From Priapulus caudatus (lineage: Eukaryota > Priapulida > Priapulimorpha > Priapulimorphida > Priapulidae): a stretch of 38,821 bases of DNA. The translations under genes were made by a program, and so were the position numbers. Position 1 is the stretch's first letter; each line of letters begins with the position of its first letter. The notes under the pieces are model-generated. The model was given only the letters and a program-made list of their open reading frames with translations, had not been told where the DNA came from and searched no databases. This document shows, one piece after another, positions 20,600-30,027 of the stretch. The DNA is taken from assembly GCF_000485595.1 (NCBI RefSeq), contig NW_014577946.1:91498-130318 (forward strand). Reading direction: 5' to 3'.

Positions 20600-21518
20600 A
20601 ACCGGCTAGTATAATGGCGGAGTTAAGAGGGCTCCATTACAGAACATACAGGACGTGGACCAAAAACTCTGAAAATTAAAAAAAAAATATTTGCAATAAT
20701 GAGGGGTTAATCAAAATGACCAGACCGAGAAGAAAACCACACAAAAAGGTAAATAGATAGTTATAGTCAACTACACAAATTTTTAGAGTCAAAACATGTG
20801 AACCCATGGCTCAAATTAATTGATAATATTACCTAAGCCACATTAACCACTTTCGTTGAGTTTCACGCACCTTAGACCTTATCCAGATGAGATATGAGGG
20901 TGAATCCATTGCTCAAATTAATTGATAATATTACCTAAGCCACATTAACAGATTTAATGAAGCAGATTTAACCATGGGTTCAATGAATTCACCATGGGTT
21001 CAATGAATTCATTTGGGTCCAATTCAATGGATCCATTTGTCAGGCTAACGGCTAGAGTCTACTCAGCGTAACCAATGCACAACCACAAGTAATACAATAC
21101 CACGTAAACTACTGGAAAGCATTATTTTTAATTCAGCACTGACCACTGGCCACAAAAGGAAAACCACTGGCAAAAGGGAGGAACCCGCACGCCACAAAAG
21201 GAGGAAGATGAACGTGGAACAAGATGAGCTGTCTGCCGACACCATGACTGGTAAGATAGATGATTTGAGCCATGGGGGGGGGTATGTGAACCCATGGCTC
21301 AAATTAACTGATAATACCAGACCGAGAAGGCCACATTAACCACTTTCGTTAACCACATAACCACATTAACCATGTTGTTAACGAACCATGTTAAACGAAA
21401 CCATGTTAACGAAACCATGTTAACGAAACCATGTTGTTCATTAACCACATTAACAGATTTAATGAAGCAGATTTAACCATGGGTTCAATGAATTCATTTG
21501 GGTCCAATTCAATGGGTG
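20600..21518 (+). repeat. Block S, first copy: region 3' of the BEL/Pao pol
   Basis: Non-coding DNA following the BEL integrase. It contains 102-105-bp units built on GAACCCATGGCTCAAATTAA and TATTACCTAAGCCACATTAA (20800-20950), repeated TTAACCATGGGTTCAATGAATTC motifs, and a short array of AACCATGTTAACGA (21385-21435). With the last 130 bases of the pol it forms a block found again inverted (22632-23702) and direct (31288-32310). It is cut at 21518 by the LTR element. It may be the BEL 3' untranslated region, perhaps with part of its LTR; no LTR ends could be fixed. Confidence 0.7.
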
Positions 21519-22010
21519 TGTAGCGTCTCAGGATGGTTCTCATTAAATGTCATTTTGTTTTGTTCCTAAAATTGTGGAGGGATAAATCTGAGTATTTGTT
21601 CCTTTTTTGCGGTTTGATGATTTTTTGATAACGTTATGTATATTCATGATGTGTTTTTATATGTTGTCGAATCATGCACTATATTATATGCATGTCATTG
21701 GTCACGTGAGGTAAACGACCAATGGGGGTTCGACACGCTCTGGGTGGCTGAACATTTTGTTTTGTTGGACACGTCAAGCGGGAGGTAGATAGTGGCAGCT
21801 GAACCACGTAGCTGCACAACGAATTCAACGTAATGGCTGCCCCGAAACTACGGGCTAACAGATAGCTGCCACCGCTCGTGGCGTGTAACAGTGTGCCGGG
21901 AGTGAATAGCCGGACTTATGAAGAGGATCCGGACGTCGAGAAGGCGGGCACAAATCCTTTATGCCCGGGGTTTGTCGCTCAAATCACCAGCTTACAGGGG
22001 GTTACACGAT
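21519..22010 (+). mobile_element. LTR copy A (left end of the insertion), with internal inversion
   Basis: Starts TGTAGCGTCTCAGGATGG and runs parallel to LTR C (from 29005) and LTR B (from 25930) as far as CTTACAGG near 21998. The order is lost over 21929-21987, where the sequence is the reverse complement of the corresponding part of B and C. Downstream the LTR is replaced by a CCAAATC minisatellite. The flank GGTG (21515-21518) equals the base run after LTR C. Confidence 0.85.
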
Positions 22011-22166
22011 TCACCCAAATCCACCCAAATCCACCAAATCCACCCCAAATCCACCAAATCCACCAAATCCACCCCCAAATCCACCAAATCCACCCAAATC
22101 CACCAAATCCACCAAATCCACCCCCAAATCCACCAAATCCACCCCCCAAATCCACCAAATCCACTA
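22008..22166. repeat. Minisatellite of CCAAATCCACC units
   Basis: Interspersed CCACCAAAT, CCACCCAAAT and CCACCCCCAAAT units of 9-13 bp, all variants of one motif. Open frames across it on both strands are repeat artefacts. It interrupts LTR copy A. Confidence 0.9.
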
Positions 22167-22555
22167 AAATTTACTCGAACTCTACTCAATGTTAACCAAA
22201 TGATAGCAAATCCACTGAAATTCACCCAAATACTCTGACACTTGCCACAATTTACGTGAATTCACCTAGTCCTCCTAGTCCTAGTCCTAGGCTACCAGGA
22301 CCTACGCACGTTCGTACAGATTCGGCTCACGAAGGTATGCGAAGCCGGCTGCAAGATTAAGAGAATGTAACGCGTGCGTTGTTTACATTTTTTATTCAGG
22401 TGTTTTGTAACGATCTAGCATCAGCCGCGATGATTATGGAACTGGCCTCGCACAGTGATACTAAGGCTGAAAGTGAAAGTGTTTCGTGAATCATAATATT
22501 TGCTGTATTTTAAAGGAAACGTTGCTTTGTTTGTGCATTTGTGTAGAAGTCTCAA
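22167..22555. other. spacer of the large inverted repeat
   Basis: Short CCTAGTCCTAGTCCTAGG repeats near 22265-22290; otherwise no gene or repeat is recognised. It lies between the two arms of the inverted repeat. Confidence 0.4.
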
Positions 22556-23702
22556 GTTAATCAGATTATTCCGCTCCACAATTTAGGAAAAACCAATGAC
22601 ATTAATGAGAACCATCCTGAACAGGCTACACACCGGCATTGAATTGACCGCAAATGAATTTCATTGAACGCCATGGGTAAATCTGCTTTTCATTAAATCT
22701 TGTTAATGTGTTATGAACAAATGGTTTCGTTAAGCATGTTTCCGTTCAGCAGATGGTTTCGTTCACAATGGTTCGTTAAGCAACATGGTAATTTGGTTAT
22801 GTGGTTAACGAAGTGGTTAATGTGGCCTTCTCGTCCTGGTATTATCAAGTTAATTTGAGCCATGGGTTCACATACCCCCCCCCATGGCTCAATCATGCTA
22901 TCTTACCAGTCATGGTGTCGGCAGACAGCTCATCCTTGTTCCAACGTTCATCTATCCTCCTTTTGTGGGCGTGCGGTTCCTTCCCTTGCCAGTGGTTTTC
23001 CATTTATGATGGCCAGTGGTGCAGTGCTGAATTAAAAATACATGCTTTCCAAGTAGTTTAGCGTGGTATTGTTATGTACTTGTGGTTGCTGCATTGTTAC
23101 GCTGAGTAGACTCTAGGCCGCGTTAGCCTGACAAATGTATCCATTGAAGTTGGACGACCCAAAATGAATTCATCTGAACGCAATGGTTAAATCTGGCTTC
23201 ATTTAAATCTGTTAATGTGGCTTAGGTAATATTATCAAATTAATTTGAAGCAATGGATTCACCCCTCATATCTCATGCTGATAAGGTGTCCAGGTGGCGT
23301 GAAACTCAAGCGAAAGTGGTTAATGCTGGCTTTAGGTAATATATCAATTAATTTGAGCCATGGGTTCACATGTTTTGATCTAAAAATTTGTGAGGACAAA
23401 CATCTTTTACTTTTGTGTGGTTTTCTTCTCGGTCTGGTCATTCTTGATTAACCCCTCATTATTGCAAGATATTTTTTTTTTAATTTCAGAGTTTTGGCTC
23501 CACGTCCTGTATGTTTCTGTAATGGAGCCTTTAACTCACTCGCGCCATTTACTAGCCGGTTCTACTCGTTGCCTTCGCTCAGACTCCAATAACAAACAAC
23601 AGTTCGCGATTGGCCTAGCTAACACCCAGAATGCCGGTCTTTACCCGAAACAGGATCTTACAAACCACCTCTGTTATCCGCTTTAACGTCTACAATTTCT
23701 AA
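22556..23702 (-). repeat. Inverted copy of block S plus LTR start
   Basis: 22561-22631 is the reverse complement of the first 70 bases of LTR A (21519-21590). The rest, to 23702, is the reverse complement of 20466-21518, including the end of the BEL DUF5641 coding region (near 23560-23700). The copy is diverged by many substitutions and indels and stops at the N gap. The pair forms a palindrome with arms of about 1.1 kb and a spacer of about 1 kb. Confidence 0.85.
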
Positions 23703-23727
23703 NNNNNNNNNNNNNNNNNNNNNNNNN
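23703..23727. other. Assembly gap of 25 N
   Basis: Twenty-five N lie at the outer edge of the inverted block S. The true distance and even the junction are uncertain here, so sequence on the right may not be adjacent. Confidence 1.
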
Positions 23728-24710
23728 CCTGTGATTGGAGTCGACAGGACATTTGGACTAGGAAAATTTTACGTGACCGCAGTTTCTTATCAAAATCAGG
23801 CTGTCGTTTTAAAGAGAACTGGTGAGGCATCCGATAATGTTAGGTCCATTGCTTATAAGCTATGATGGCGAAGAATCAACTTATTCCAAATTCTTTTCTC
23901 ACATTAGAAACAAATTAGGTAAAATATCTGTGATATTAGGGGAGCGACGAAGAAAAGGCCATGGTTAATGCACTCAAAGAAAAGTTTCATAATTGCACTA
24001 TTCTGTTGTGCACAAGGCACAAAAAGATAATATCAGGGCGACATCTTGAAACCAAAGGAGCTGAAATCAGAGACAGGGAAAAGATAGAATATCTATGATT
24101 TTTGGAAAAGAAGGTGTTGTGTTCGCCGGTAGTGACATTGAGTTTTTGTAAAGAGTTGAAAACATGGAGCCATTCTTTACAAAATATCCTCATTTCACAA
24201 ACATATTGGATAGACGTTGGAGACAAAGATTAAAGTACATGTTAATATTCCAATTCGTGATGGCCTGATAAATGATTTATTGGACAAAACACAATGCAGA
24301 ATCAATCATCACAAAATCAAACGTAGTGTGGACTGCATACATTTAAACTACCTGAAATGTTGAGAAATTCACAAACCTGTACGCAGACAGCTGATTAATC
24401 TTAAGTGTGCATTATACAGCCACGGTGATTACCGACTTACAAACGAAACGAAACGCATTACATGACGAAAGTGACTGGAATCAAAATCTAATAAAAGAAA
24501 AAGATAGACTGTTTTGACTTGTTTTTGAAAGACAGTAGGATTTCACCAAAACAGGAAAATAAATCAAAGTTACAAAGACAAGTTGGCCCTTCATATTCCA
24601 AAACGCCCAATATTGGCGAAAGCGTTGGTAAATAAACCAGGACAAAGAAAAAGAATGGATCTGAGAGAAACAAACACAATGAAGTATAATTGAATGTAAA
24701 TTTCATACAT
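23728..24710 (+). pseudogene. Relic DDE transposase (MULE-like arrangement)
   Basis: Directly after the N gap a frame reads PVIGVDRTFGLGKFYVTAVS, a first-Asp block typical of MULE-like transposases. It is followed in shifted frames by YDGEESTYSKFFSHIRNKLG, then SDEEKAMVNALKEKFHNC and TILLCTRHKK, fitting a second-Asp block. Near 24560-24700 the tail reads KDKLALHIPKRPILAKALVN and PGQRKRMDLRETNT. At least four frameshifts or stops separate these parts. I read it as a decayed DNA-transposon gene; the superfamily assignment rests on motif spacing only. Confidence 0.6.
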
Positions 24711-25929
24711 AAAAATTGTTGTTGAAATTGTTGTATACTAACATAATATCACAAAAATGTTGATCATGCTGTTATAATACATGCATAATATGTTGGTATT
24801 ATTGTATTGAAAATACCTTTTATCTGCTTTCAGTTTCAGTTTATGTGTGCTATATTTATGGATACTACAAGTTTATTACAAATATTTGCAACGGATTTAG
24901 CTTTTCAGTTTAATATTGCTATTAACGTTTTTATCAGGTCTCAAGTACCTTAACTTCCTAATTGTCTGTAAAACATATTTCATATTTGTCTGTTTATCAG
25001 TTACTACTTTTAGCCGAGCAAGTAAAATGCAAAACTCAATTTATGAATGTACAAATTATGATAGTCACACTGCCAGAAAATATGTACCAAACAGATTGCT
25101 GCCTTCAGTATGTTGTGCATATTTAAGGTAATTTAATTATCACTAGGCCTATACCTGTGGATATTACATTGGTTTATTATGATTTCCTAAATAATACGGT
25201 TATAAAAAAAAAATAACGACTTTAGCTTTTTAGTATTGCAGTTTCAATATCTAGTTCATCACTCTATTCTGCTATCAGCAAACAGAATTTAAACTGTATA
25301 CAGCGTTATTGACTTATAATATGGCTACGTTACTATTAGCAGAGCATACAACATGCATTCATCCTATTATTTTAATACATTAACTCGATCTCTATTCAGT
25401 TATAATTGTGCAGGTTAAGATATTCAAACGGACAGAAAAAATATGCACAAACTGGCCACTGCATTTATTAAATGATTTAATATGTTGTAGCACTTTTAGG
25501 TTAATTTAATTATTATACAACACACTTGTTAAAAAAGTGTAAATTGGAATTGCAGTTAATTAAGTGTATCATGTGATAATAATAGTTAGTAATACCGGCA
25601 CAGAACTTTCTTTCTGAAACTACATAAAAACCATACACATGATACAGTCTTGTACAGTCAGCCTTGATACAGTCAGGAACAATATTATTTTAATTCTCTA
25701 GGATTATATCAGACAATAATTTTTAAAATTAAAGCAATTTAATAGTTTGGTACTGTACTTGATCACCCCTCACTGTCTCGGTGTCTGGTCCTGGAGAAGT
25801 ATTTTGATTGCGTCTGCCTGGAAACAATTCTATCTAATGCTAAGACGTAATCGTAATGCTCTGGTATAGAGTCGAGGGTTTTTTCACAATATAACTATAA
25901 GTTATTATATCATTATCAAGCCTCTCTTG
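24711..25929. other. AT-rich non-coding stretch
   Basis: No coding signature, LTR or tandem repeat was recognised over 1.2 kb. It separates the relic transposase from LTR copy B. The 5' end of LTR B is missing, so its left border is a break rather than an element end. Confidence 0.5.
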
Positions 25930-26804
25930 TATTTGTTCCTTTTTGGCGGTTTGATGATTTTTTGATAACGTTATGTATATTCATGATGTGTTATTATATG
26001 TTGTCGAATCATGCACTAGATTATATGCATGTCATTGGTCACGTGAGGTAAACGACCAATGGGGGTTCGACACGCTCAGGTGGCTGGACTTTTTGGTTTG
26101 TTGGACACGTCAAGTGGGAGGTGGATAGTGGCAGCTGAACCACGTAGCTGCACAACGAATTCAACTTAATGGCTGCGCCGAAACTACGGGCTAACAGATA
26201 GCTGCAACCGCTGGTGGCGTGTAACAGTGTGTCGGGAGTGAATAGCCTGACTTATGAAGAGGATTTGATTTGAGCGACAAACCCCGGGCATAAAGGATTT
26301 GTGCCCGCCTTCTCGACGTCCGGCAGTTTACAGGTACGGCTCACCTCCACGCCGCTCAGCCCTGTTCCTGGTCGACTTTCTGATAAACCGTTTTGCGAAG
26401 GACTGTTTTGCCATCCCGGTCATTCTACTCGCCGTGACCGGCGTCAACTGCATCGTCACCAGACGATTTCAACGACTTTGGGACTAGTTACTCCGTAGCA
26501 TATTCGCTAAAACTGCGGCGGCCTCCCGCATTATAAACAGAGCCATTTTTTGTTCTGGGATTTACATTGTTTTGTGATTTGTTATTTTATGCAAAAGTAA
26601 TTTCTGGATAGCCCTGCTGTAAATTAATAAACATACTAGAAATTACCACTTGTTCTTGCTTAAGTTATTCTTGTGAGGTCACTCCAAAAGGTGAGGAGGT
26701 TGTAGAACACGCATGCGCAGATGTGGGTTGGCACATGATGTTTGTGTTTGGATAAACCCAATATACACAAACCTATCCAACCCAAAAACCTACATTCTCC
26801 CACA
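25930..26804 (+). mobile_element. LTR copy B, 5' truncated, upstream of the primer-binding site
   Basis: From TATTTGTTCC it follows LTR A and LTR C closely. It lacks about 85 bp of the LTR start and ends ...ATTCTCCCACA at 26804, the CA end of the family. It holds the AATAAACATAC stretch (near 26625) as a possible polyadenylation signal. It keeps the non-inverted order of the segment that is flipped in copy A. Confidence 0.85.
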
Positions 26805-26807
26805 AAT

Positions 26808-26825
26808 TGGTGACCCCGACGTGAT
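26808..26825 (+). promoter_or_regulatory. tRNA-Trp primer-binding site
   Basis: TGGTGACCCCGACGTGAT lies three bases after the CA end of LTR B. It is complementary to the 3' end of animal tRNA-Trp including the CCA tail. Its position and length are those of a minus-strand primer-binding site, so LTR B acts as a 5' LTR of a Gypsy-type element. A possible splice donor ATCAG|GTAAAC follows at about 26845. Confidence 0.85.
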
Positions 26826-26901
26826 CCAGCGAAAGAGGAGATCAGGTAAACACAAATCATTAGAAATCGATAATCTAAGACTCACTATCATTTGACTGTT
26901 T

Positions 26902-27950
26902 ATGTCTACCTTGATTCGGTTTGTTATCATGTCCCTCCTCAATGTATTGATTCTCAATGCATTGTCTCTCTCAACCAACCGTCCGTCCTTGGACACCCAC
27001 GTCTCTAAATCGACCACCTTTGTTGATCCTGTCTATGTGATACCGAGCTCTCCAGATATAAAATGGAAAGCCACTCCTTTGGATCAACTAAGATGCCCAA
27101 CAATCCACGGAGGAGACACTGCATCAGGTGTTCTCACAAGCTTGACGATTGATCTGATGAGTCAGTCAATGAGGAAAGACAATTTGGTTCTTGGATACAC
27201 TTGCCACAAGATCAAACTCGGTACTCGCTGTACTGAGAACGCTGTGTGGTCCAAATCATATGAGAAGGTGGTATACTCGGGTAGTGTATCTGAAGCCGAA
27301 TGCAATTCTGCCCTCTTCCGCTATCGCAATAATGGAGGTGTAGATACAATTCACAAATTTCCAGAGGCTGACTGTGTTTGGAATTCTTTTACGAGTACTA
27401 CCACAGAGACGAAAGCTGAATACACTGTTGTAAAAACGCATGAGGTCCATTTTGATCCATATACACTTGAGTACATCGATCCCATTTTCCTGAGTGGGGT
27501 TTGCAAGTCATCTTATTGTCCCACTATTCATAGCAATACTGTATGGCTCACAGACCACTCCATGTTGCAGGATTGTCCTAAATATGAAAACGTTGAAGTT
27601 GAAGTATTAATGGAGAAGTCAGAAGAGATCACATTGGTGTATAATCATTTCATTCCTCCGATATTGCGCAATTCATCTTGTACTCTAAAGTACTGTGGAG
27701 ATTTAGGCGTAAGATTTGCAACGGGTCAGTTCATCAAAACAGAACTATCGATTTGGACCAACAATCTTACTCCTTGTTCAGCAGACGAACAAGTAGGAAT
27801 AGCAAGTACAATCGGTCTTTTAGAAGCAGAATCAAGATATCAAGATGAAGAAACATATAGAACGACATGTTTAAATGTAATCACTCAGGTCATGTCGGCT
27901 GGTCAAATATCCTCAAACTCGCTGAGTTGGATAACACCACTCTATCCCGG
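26902..27950 (+). pseudogene. Rhabdovirus-like glycoprotein, N-terminal part, in an LTR element
   Basis: Starting at ATG 26902, with a second ATG at 26929, the frame opens with a hydrophobic signal-peptide-like segment (about residues 5-24). An ectodomain follows with features of the rhabdovirus G (class III fusion protein) family: LRCPT near residue 68, repeated Cys, W-N-S after a DC pair, FDPYTLEYIDPIFLSGVC (about residues 190-207) followed by CPT and WLTD, N-glycosylation sites (NSS near 253, NLT near 289) and a late CLNV region. It is uninterrupted for about 350 codons, roughly two thirds of a G protein. It ends near 27950 without the fusion-protein C terminus or membrane anchor, and the frame runs on into integrase sequence. 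It starts 77 bases after the primer-binding site, where gag would be expected. The family is my reading of Cys and motif pattern; a chuvirus-like or other mononegavirus G is possible. Confidence 0.7.
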
Positions 27951-28060
27951 GCGCACGCGGTGCATATCACCACCGCGACCCGGGCGCACGCGGTGCATAT
28001 CACCACCGCGACCCGGGCGCACGCGGTGCATATCACCACGCGACGCGGGGCGCACGCCGG
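27949..28060 (+). repeat. 33-bp GC-rich tandem repeat, 3.5 copies, in frame
   Basis: Units starting GGGCGCACGCGGTGCATATC lie at about 27949, 27982 and 28015, with a diverged fourth at about 28047. The unit is 33 bp, so 11 codons (PGRTRCISPPR), and the frame from the glycoprotein stays open through it. In another frame it encodes AHAVHITTATR, whose VHITT matches the residues before the integrase DRGRQ motif. The array is probably an expansion of integrase coding sequence at the junction. Confidence 0.85.
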
Positions 28061-28700
28061 TGGCATATCACCACGACCGTGGCCGACAATTGAGCTCTCG
28101 CCTATTTCACGAGCTAACATAACTCTTGCGGGACCCACCGTGTCCGAAACAGTCTTATCATCCTGCGCAAACGGATGGATAGAGCAATTTCACCGACAAT
28201 TGAAATCAGCTTCTCAAAGCGCCATGGAAGACCCGCAACACTGGATGTGAGCCTGTGCCGCTAACGCTCCTTGGTGTACGCACACCACGGTAAAGGAGGA
28301 TGTTTAGACTGCTACCCAGCCTGAACTGCTTCGGCAAACTCTGCGCCTGACTGGACAAATTCATTGGCCAGTACAAATGACCTTGATCCTTGTGATCTAT
28401 GTTTCCCGCTTGAGGACACCTCACATGCGGAAATTGCCAAGCGCTCACTCCCAACAAGGGCTGGCAAGGGCCACTTAACATCCCGGAAGGATCTCTGTTC
28501 AAGTTTCGCACTCTTTCATCCGCGATGACACGCGTACGCAACCGCTTACAGCAACCGTACAAAGGACGTTCAAAGTCCTAAAGCGGAACAAAAAAGTTTT
28601 TTTCACCCTCGAAATCGGGAAAACCGCGAGCGCAATCAGTGTGGACCGACTAAGGTCGCGTACAGGTAGATGCGCGCGTCGATAGCCGTGATAGACCCGT
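28061..28700 (+). pseudogene. pol: Gypsy integrase C-terminal half, decayed
   Basis: DRGRQLSSRLFHELT (28074-28118; the Asp is the second catalytic residue) is in frame with the upstream glycoprotein ORF, which ends at 28122. The protein continues in another frame with NGWIEQFHRQLKSA (about 28170-28215; the Glu is the third catalytic residue), then TATQPELLRQTLRLTGQ, and the C-terminal FKVLKRNKKVFFTLEIGKTA and ISVDRLRS (about 28570-28660). Several stops and shifts make it inactive. RT, RNase H, protease and gag of this element are absent between the primer-binding site and here. Confidence 0.75.
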
Positions 28701-29004
28701 GTGGCCACGCCTCTGCGAGTCATAATCCGCGGCAGTCGCATGTGGCCGACCTCAACGCCTTGCAGGCGATGCAGGACGAAACGCCGCTACGTGCTGCCCT
28801 TGGGAACGCTATCTAATGCTGCCATCAGGTTGCGTTCTGACAACGACACTCCGCCGTCCGACAAACCAGTCAGCCCGCGACAGGTCCACTGCTCGCTAAC
28901 AATTCAAACGATTGTCGATAGCTACTCTTATCTTCGATAGTAATGTATTTGTGTCGTTTCAATTTAATAGTGCTCGATTACTTGCTCACTAGAGGGCGCG
29001 TTAA
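28701..29004. other. 3' end of the LTR element before LTR C
   Basis: No gene is recognised. The stretch CACTAGAGGGCGCGTTAA just before 29005 is the only candidate polypurine tract and is weak. Confidence 0.4.
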
Positions 29005-30023
29005 TGTAGCGTCTCAGGATGGTTCTCATTAAATGTCATTTTGTTTTGCTTCCTAAAAATTGTGGAGCGGATAAATCTGAGTATTTGTTCCTTTTTGCGT
29101 TTGATGATTTTTTGATAACTTATTTAGTATTCATGATGTGTTTTTATATGTTGTCGAATCATGCACTATATATATGCATGTCATTGGTCACGTGAGGTAA
29201 ACGACCAATGGGGTTCGACACGCTCAGGTGGCTGGACTTTTTGTTTTTGTTGGGACACGTGCAAGTGGAGGTGGATAGTGGCAGCTGAACACGTAGCTGC
29301 ACAACGAATTCAACTTAATGGCTGCGCGAAAACTACGGGCTAACAGATAGCTGCAACGCTGGTGGCGTGTAACAGGTGTTCGCGAGTGAATAGCCTGACT
29401 TATGAAGAGGATTTGATTTGAGCGACAAAACCCCGGGCATAAAGGATTTGTGCCGCGTTCTCGACGTCGCGGAGTTTACAGGTACGGCTCACCTCATCGC
29501 CGCTCAGCCCTGTTCCTGGTCGACTTTCTGATAAACGTTTGCGAAGTGACTTTTTGCCATCCGGCATTCTACTCGCCGTGACGGCGTCAACTGCATCGTC
29601 ACCAGACGATTTCAACGACTTTGGACTAGTTACTCCGTAGCATATTCGCTAAAACTGCGGCGGCCTTCCGCATTATAAACAGAGCCATTTTTTGTTTGAG
29701 ACTAGTTAACTCCGTAGCATATCGCTAAAATGGGCGGCCTCCCGCATTATAAACAGAGCCATTTTTGTTCTGCGGATTTACATTGTTTTGTGATTGTTAT
29801 TTTATGCCAAAAGTAATTTCTGGATAGCCCTGCTGTAAATTAATAAACATACTAGAAATTACACTTGTTCTTGCTTAAGTTATTCTTGTGAGGTCACTCC
29901 AGAAAGGTGAGGAGGTTGTAGAACACGCATGCGCCAGATGTGGGTTGGCCACATGATGTTTGTGTTTGATAAACAGCCAATATACACAACCTTACCAAGC
30001 CCAAACCTACATTCTTCCTCACA
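29005..30023 (+). mobile_element. LTR copy C (right end of the insertion)
   Basis: It starts TGTAGCGTCTCAGGATGG and ends CTTCCTCACA, the same termini as the reconstructed family: TG at the start from A, CA at the end from B. It carries a tandem duplication of about 72 bp (about 29622-29765; CTCCGTAGCATA...AGAGCCATTTTT twice) absent from B. It differs from B by many single-base indels. The next bases, GGTGCATTGTCAGGC, are the continuation of the host sequence interrupted at 21518. Confidence 0.85.
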
Positions 30024-30027
30024 GGTG

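Larger units (their letters stand above)
21519..30023 (+). mobile_element. Composite Gypsy-type insertion bounded by LTR A and LTR C
   Basis: The LTR start at 21519 follows ...CAATGGGTG and the LTR end at 30023 precedes GGTGCATTTGTCAGG-like sequence. The uninterrupted CAATGGGTGCATTTGTCAGG stands at 32306-32325. GGTG is therefore a target duplication and the whole 8.5 kb behaves as one insertion. Its inside is scrambled: minisatellite, inverted block S, N gap, a foreign transposase relic, and a third LTR (B) with primer-binding site. Ectopic recombination between LTR copies or misassembly must have shaped it. Confidence 0.6.

Noticed and set aside
21878..22238. Pro/Asn/His-rich or Gly/Trp-rich proteins around 22.0-22.2 kb
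   Set aside because: They translate the CCAAATCC minisatellite in six frames; composition changes by frame as expected of a repeat.
26299..26498. Small proteins within LTR copy B
   Set aside because: They lie in the LTR body and the frame is not kept in copies A and C.
26805..28122. Spliced subgenomic env RNA that was reverse transcribed as a whole
   Set aside because: A possible donor exists near 26845, but integrase sequence follows the glycoprotein, which would not be present downstream in a spliced env RNA of an ordinary element.
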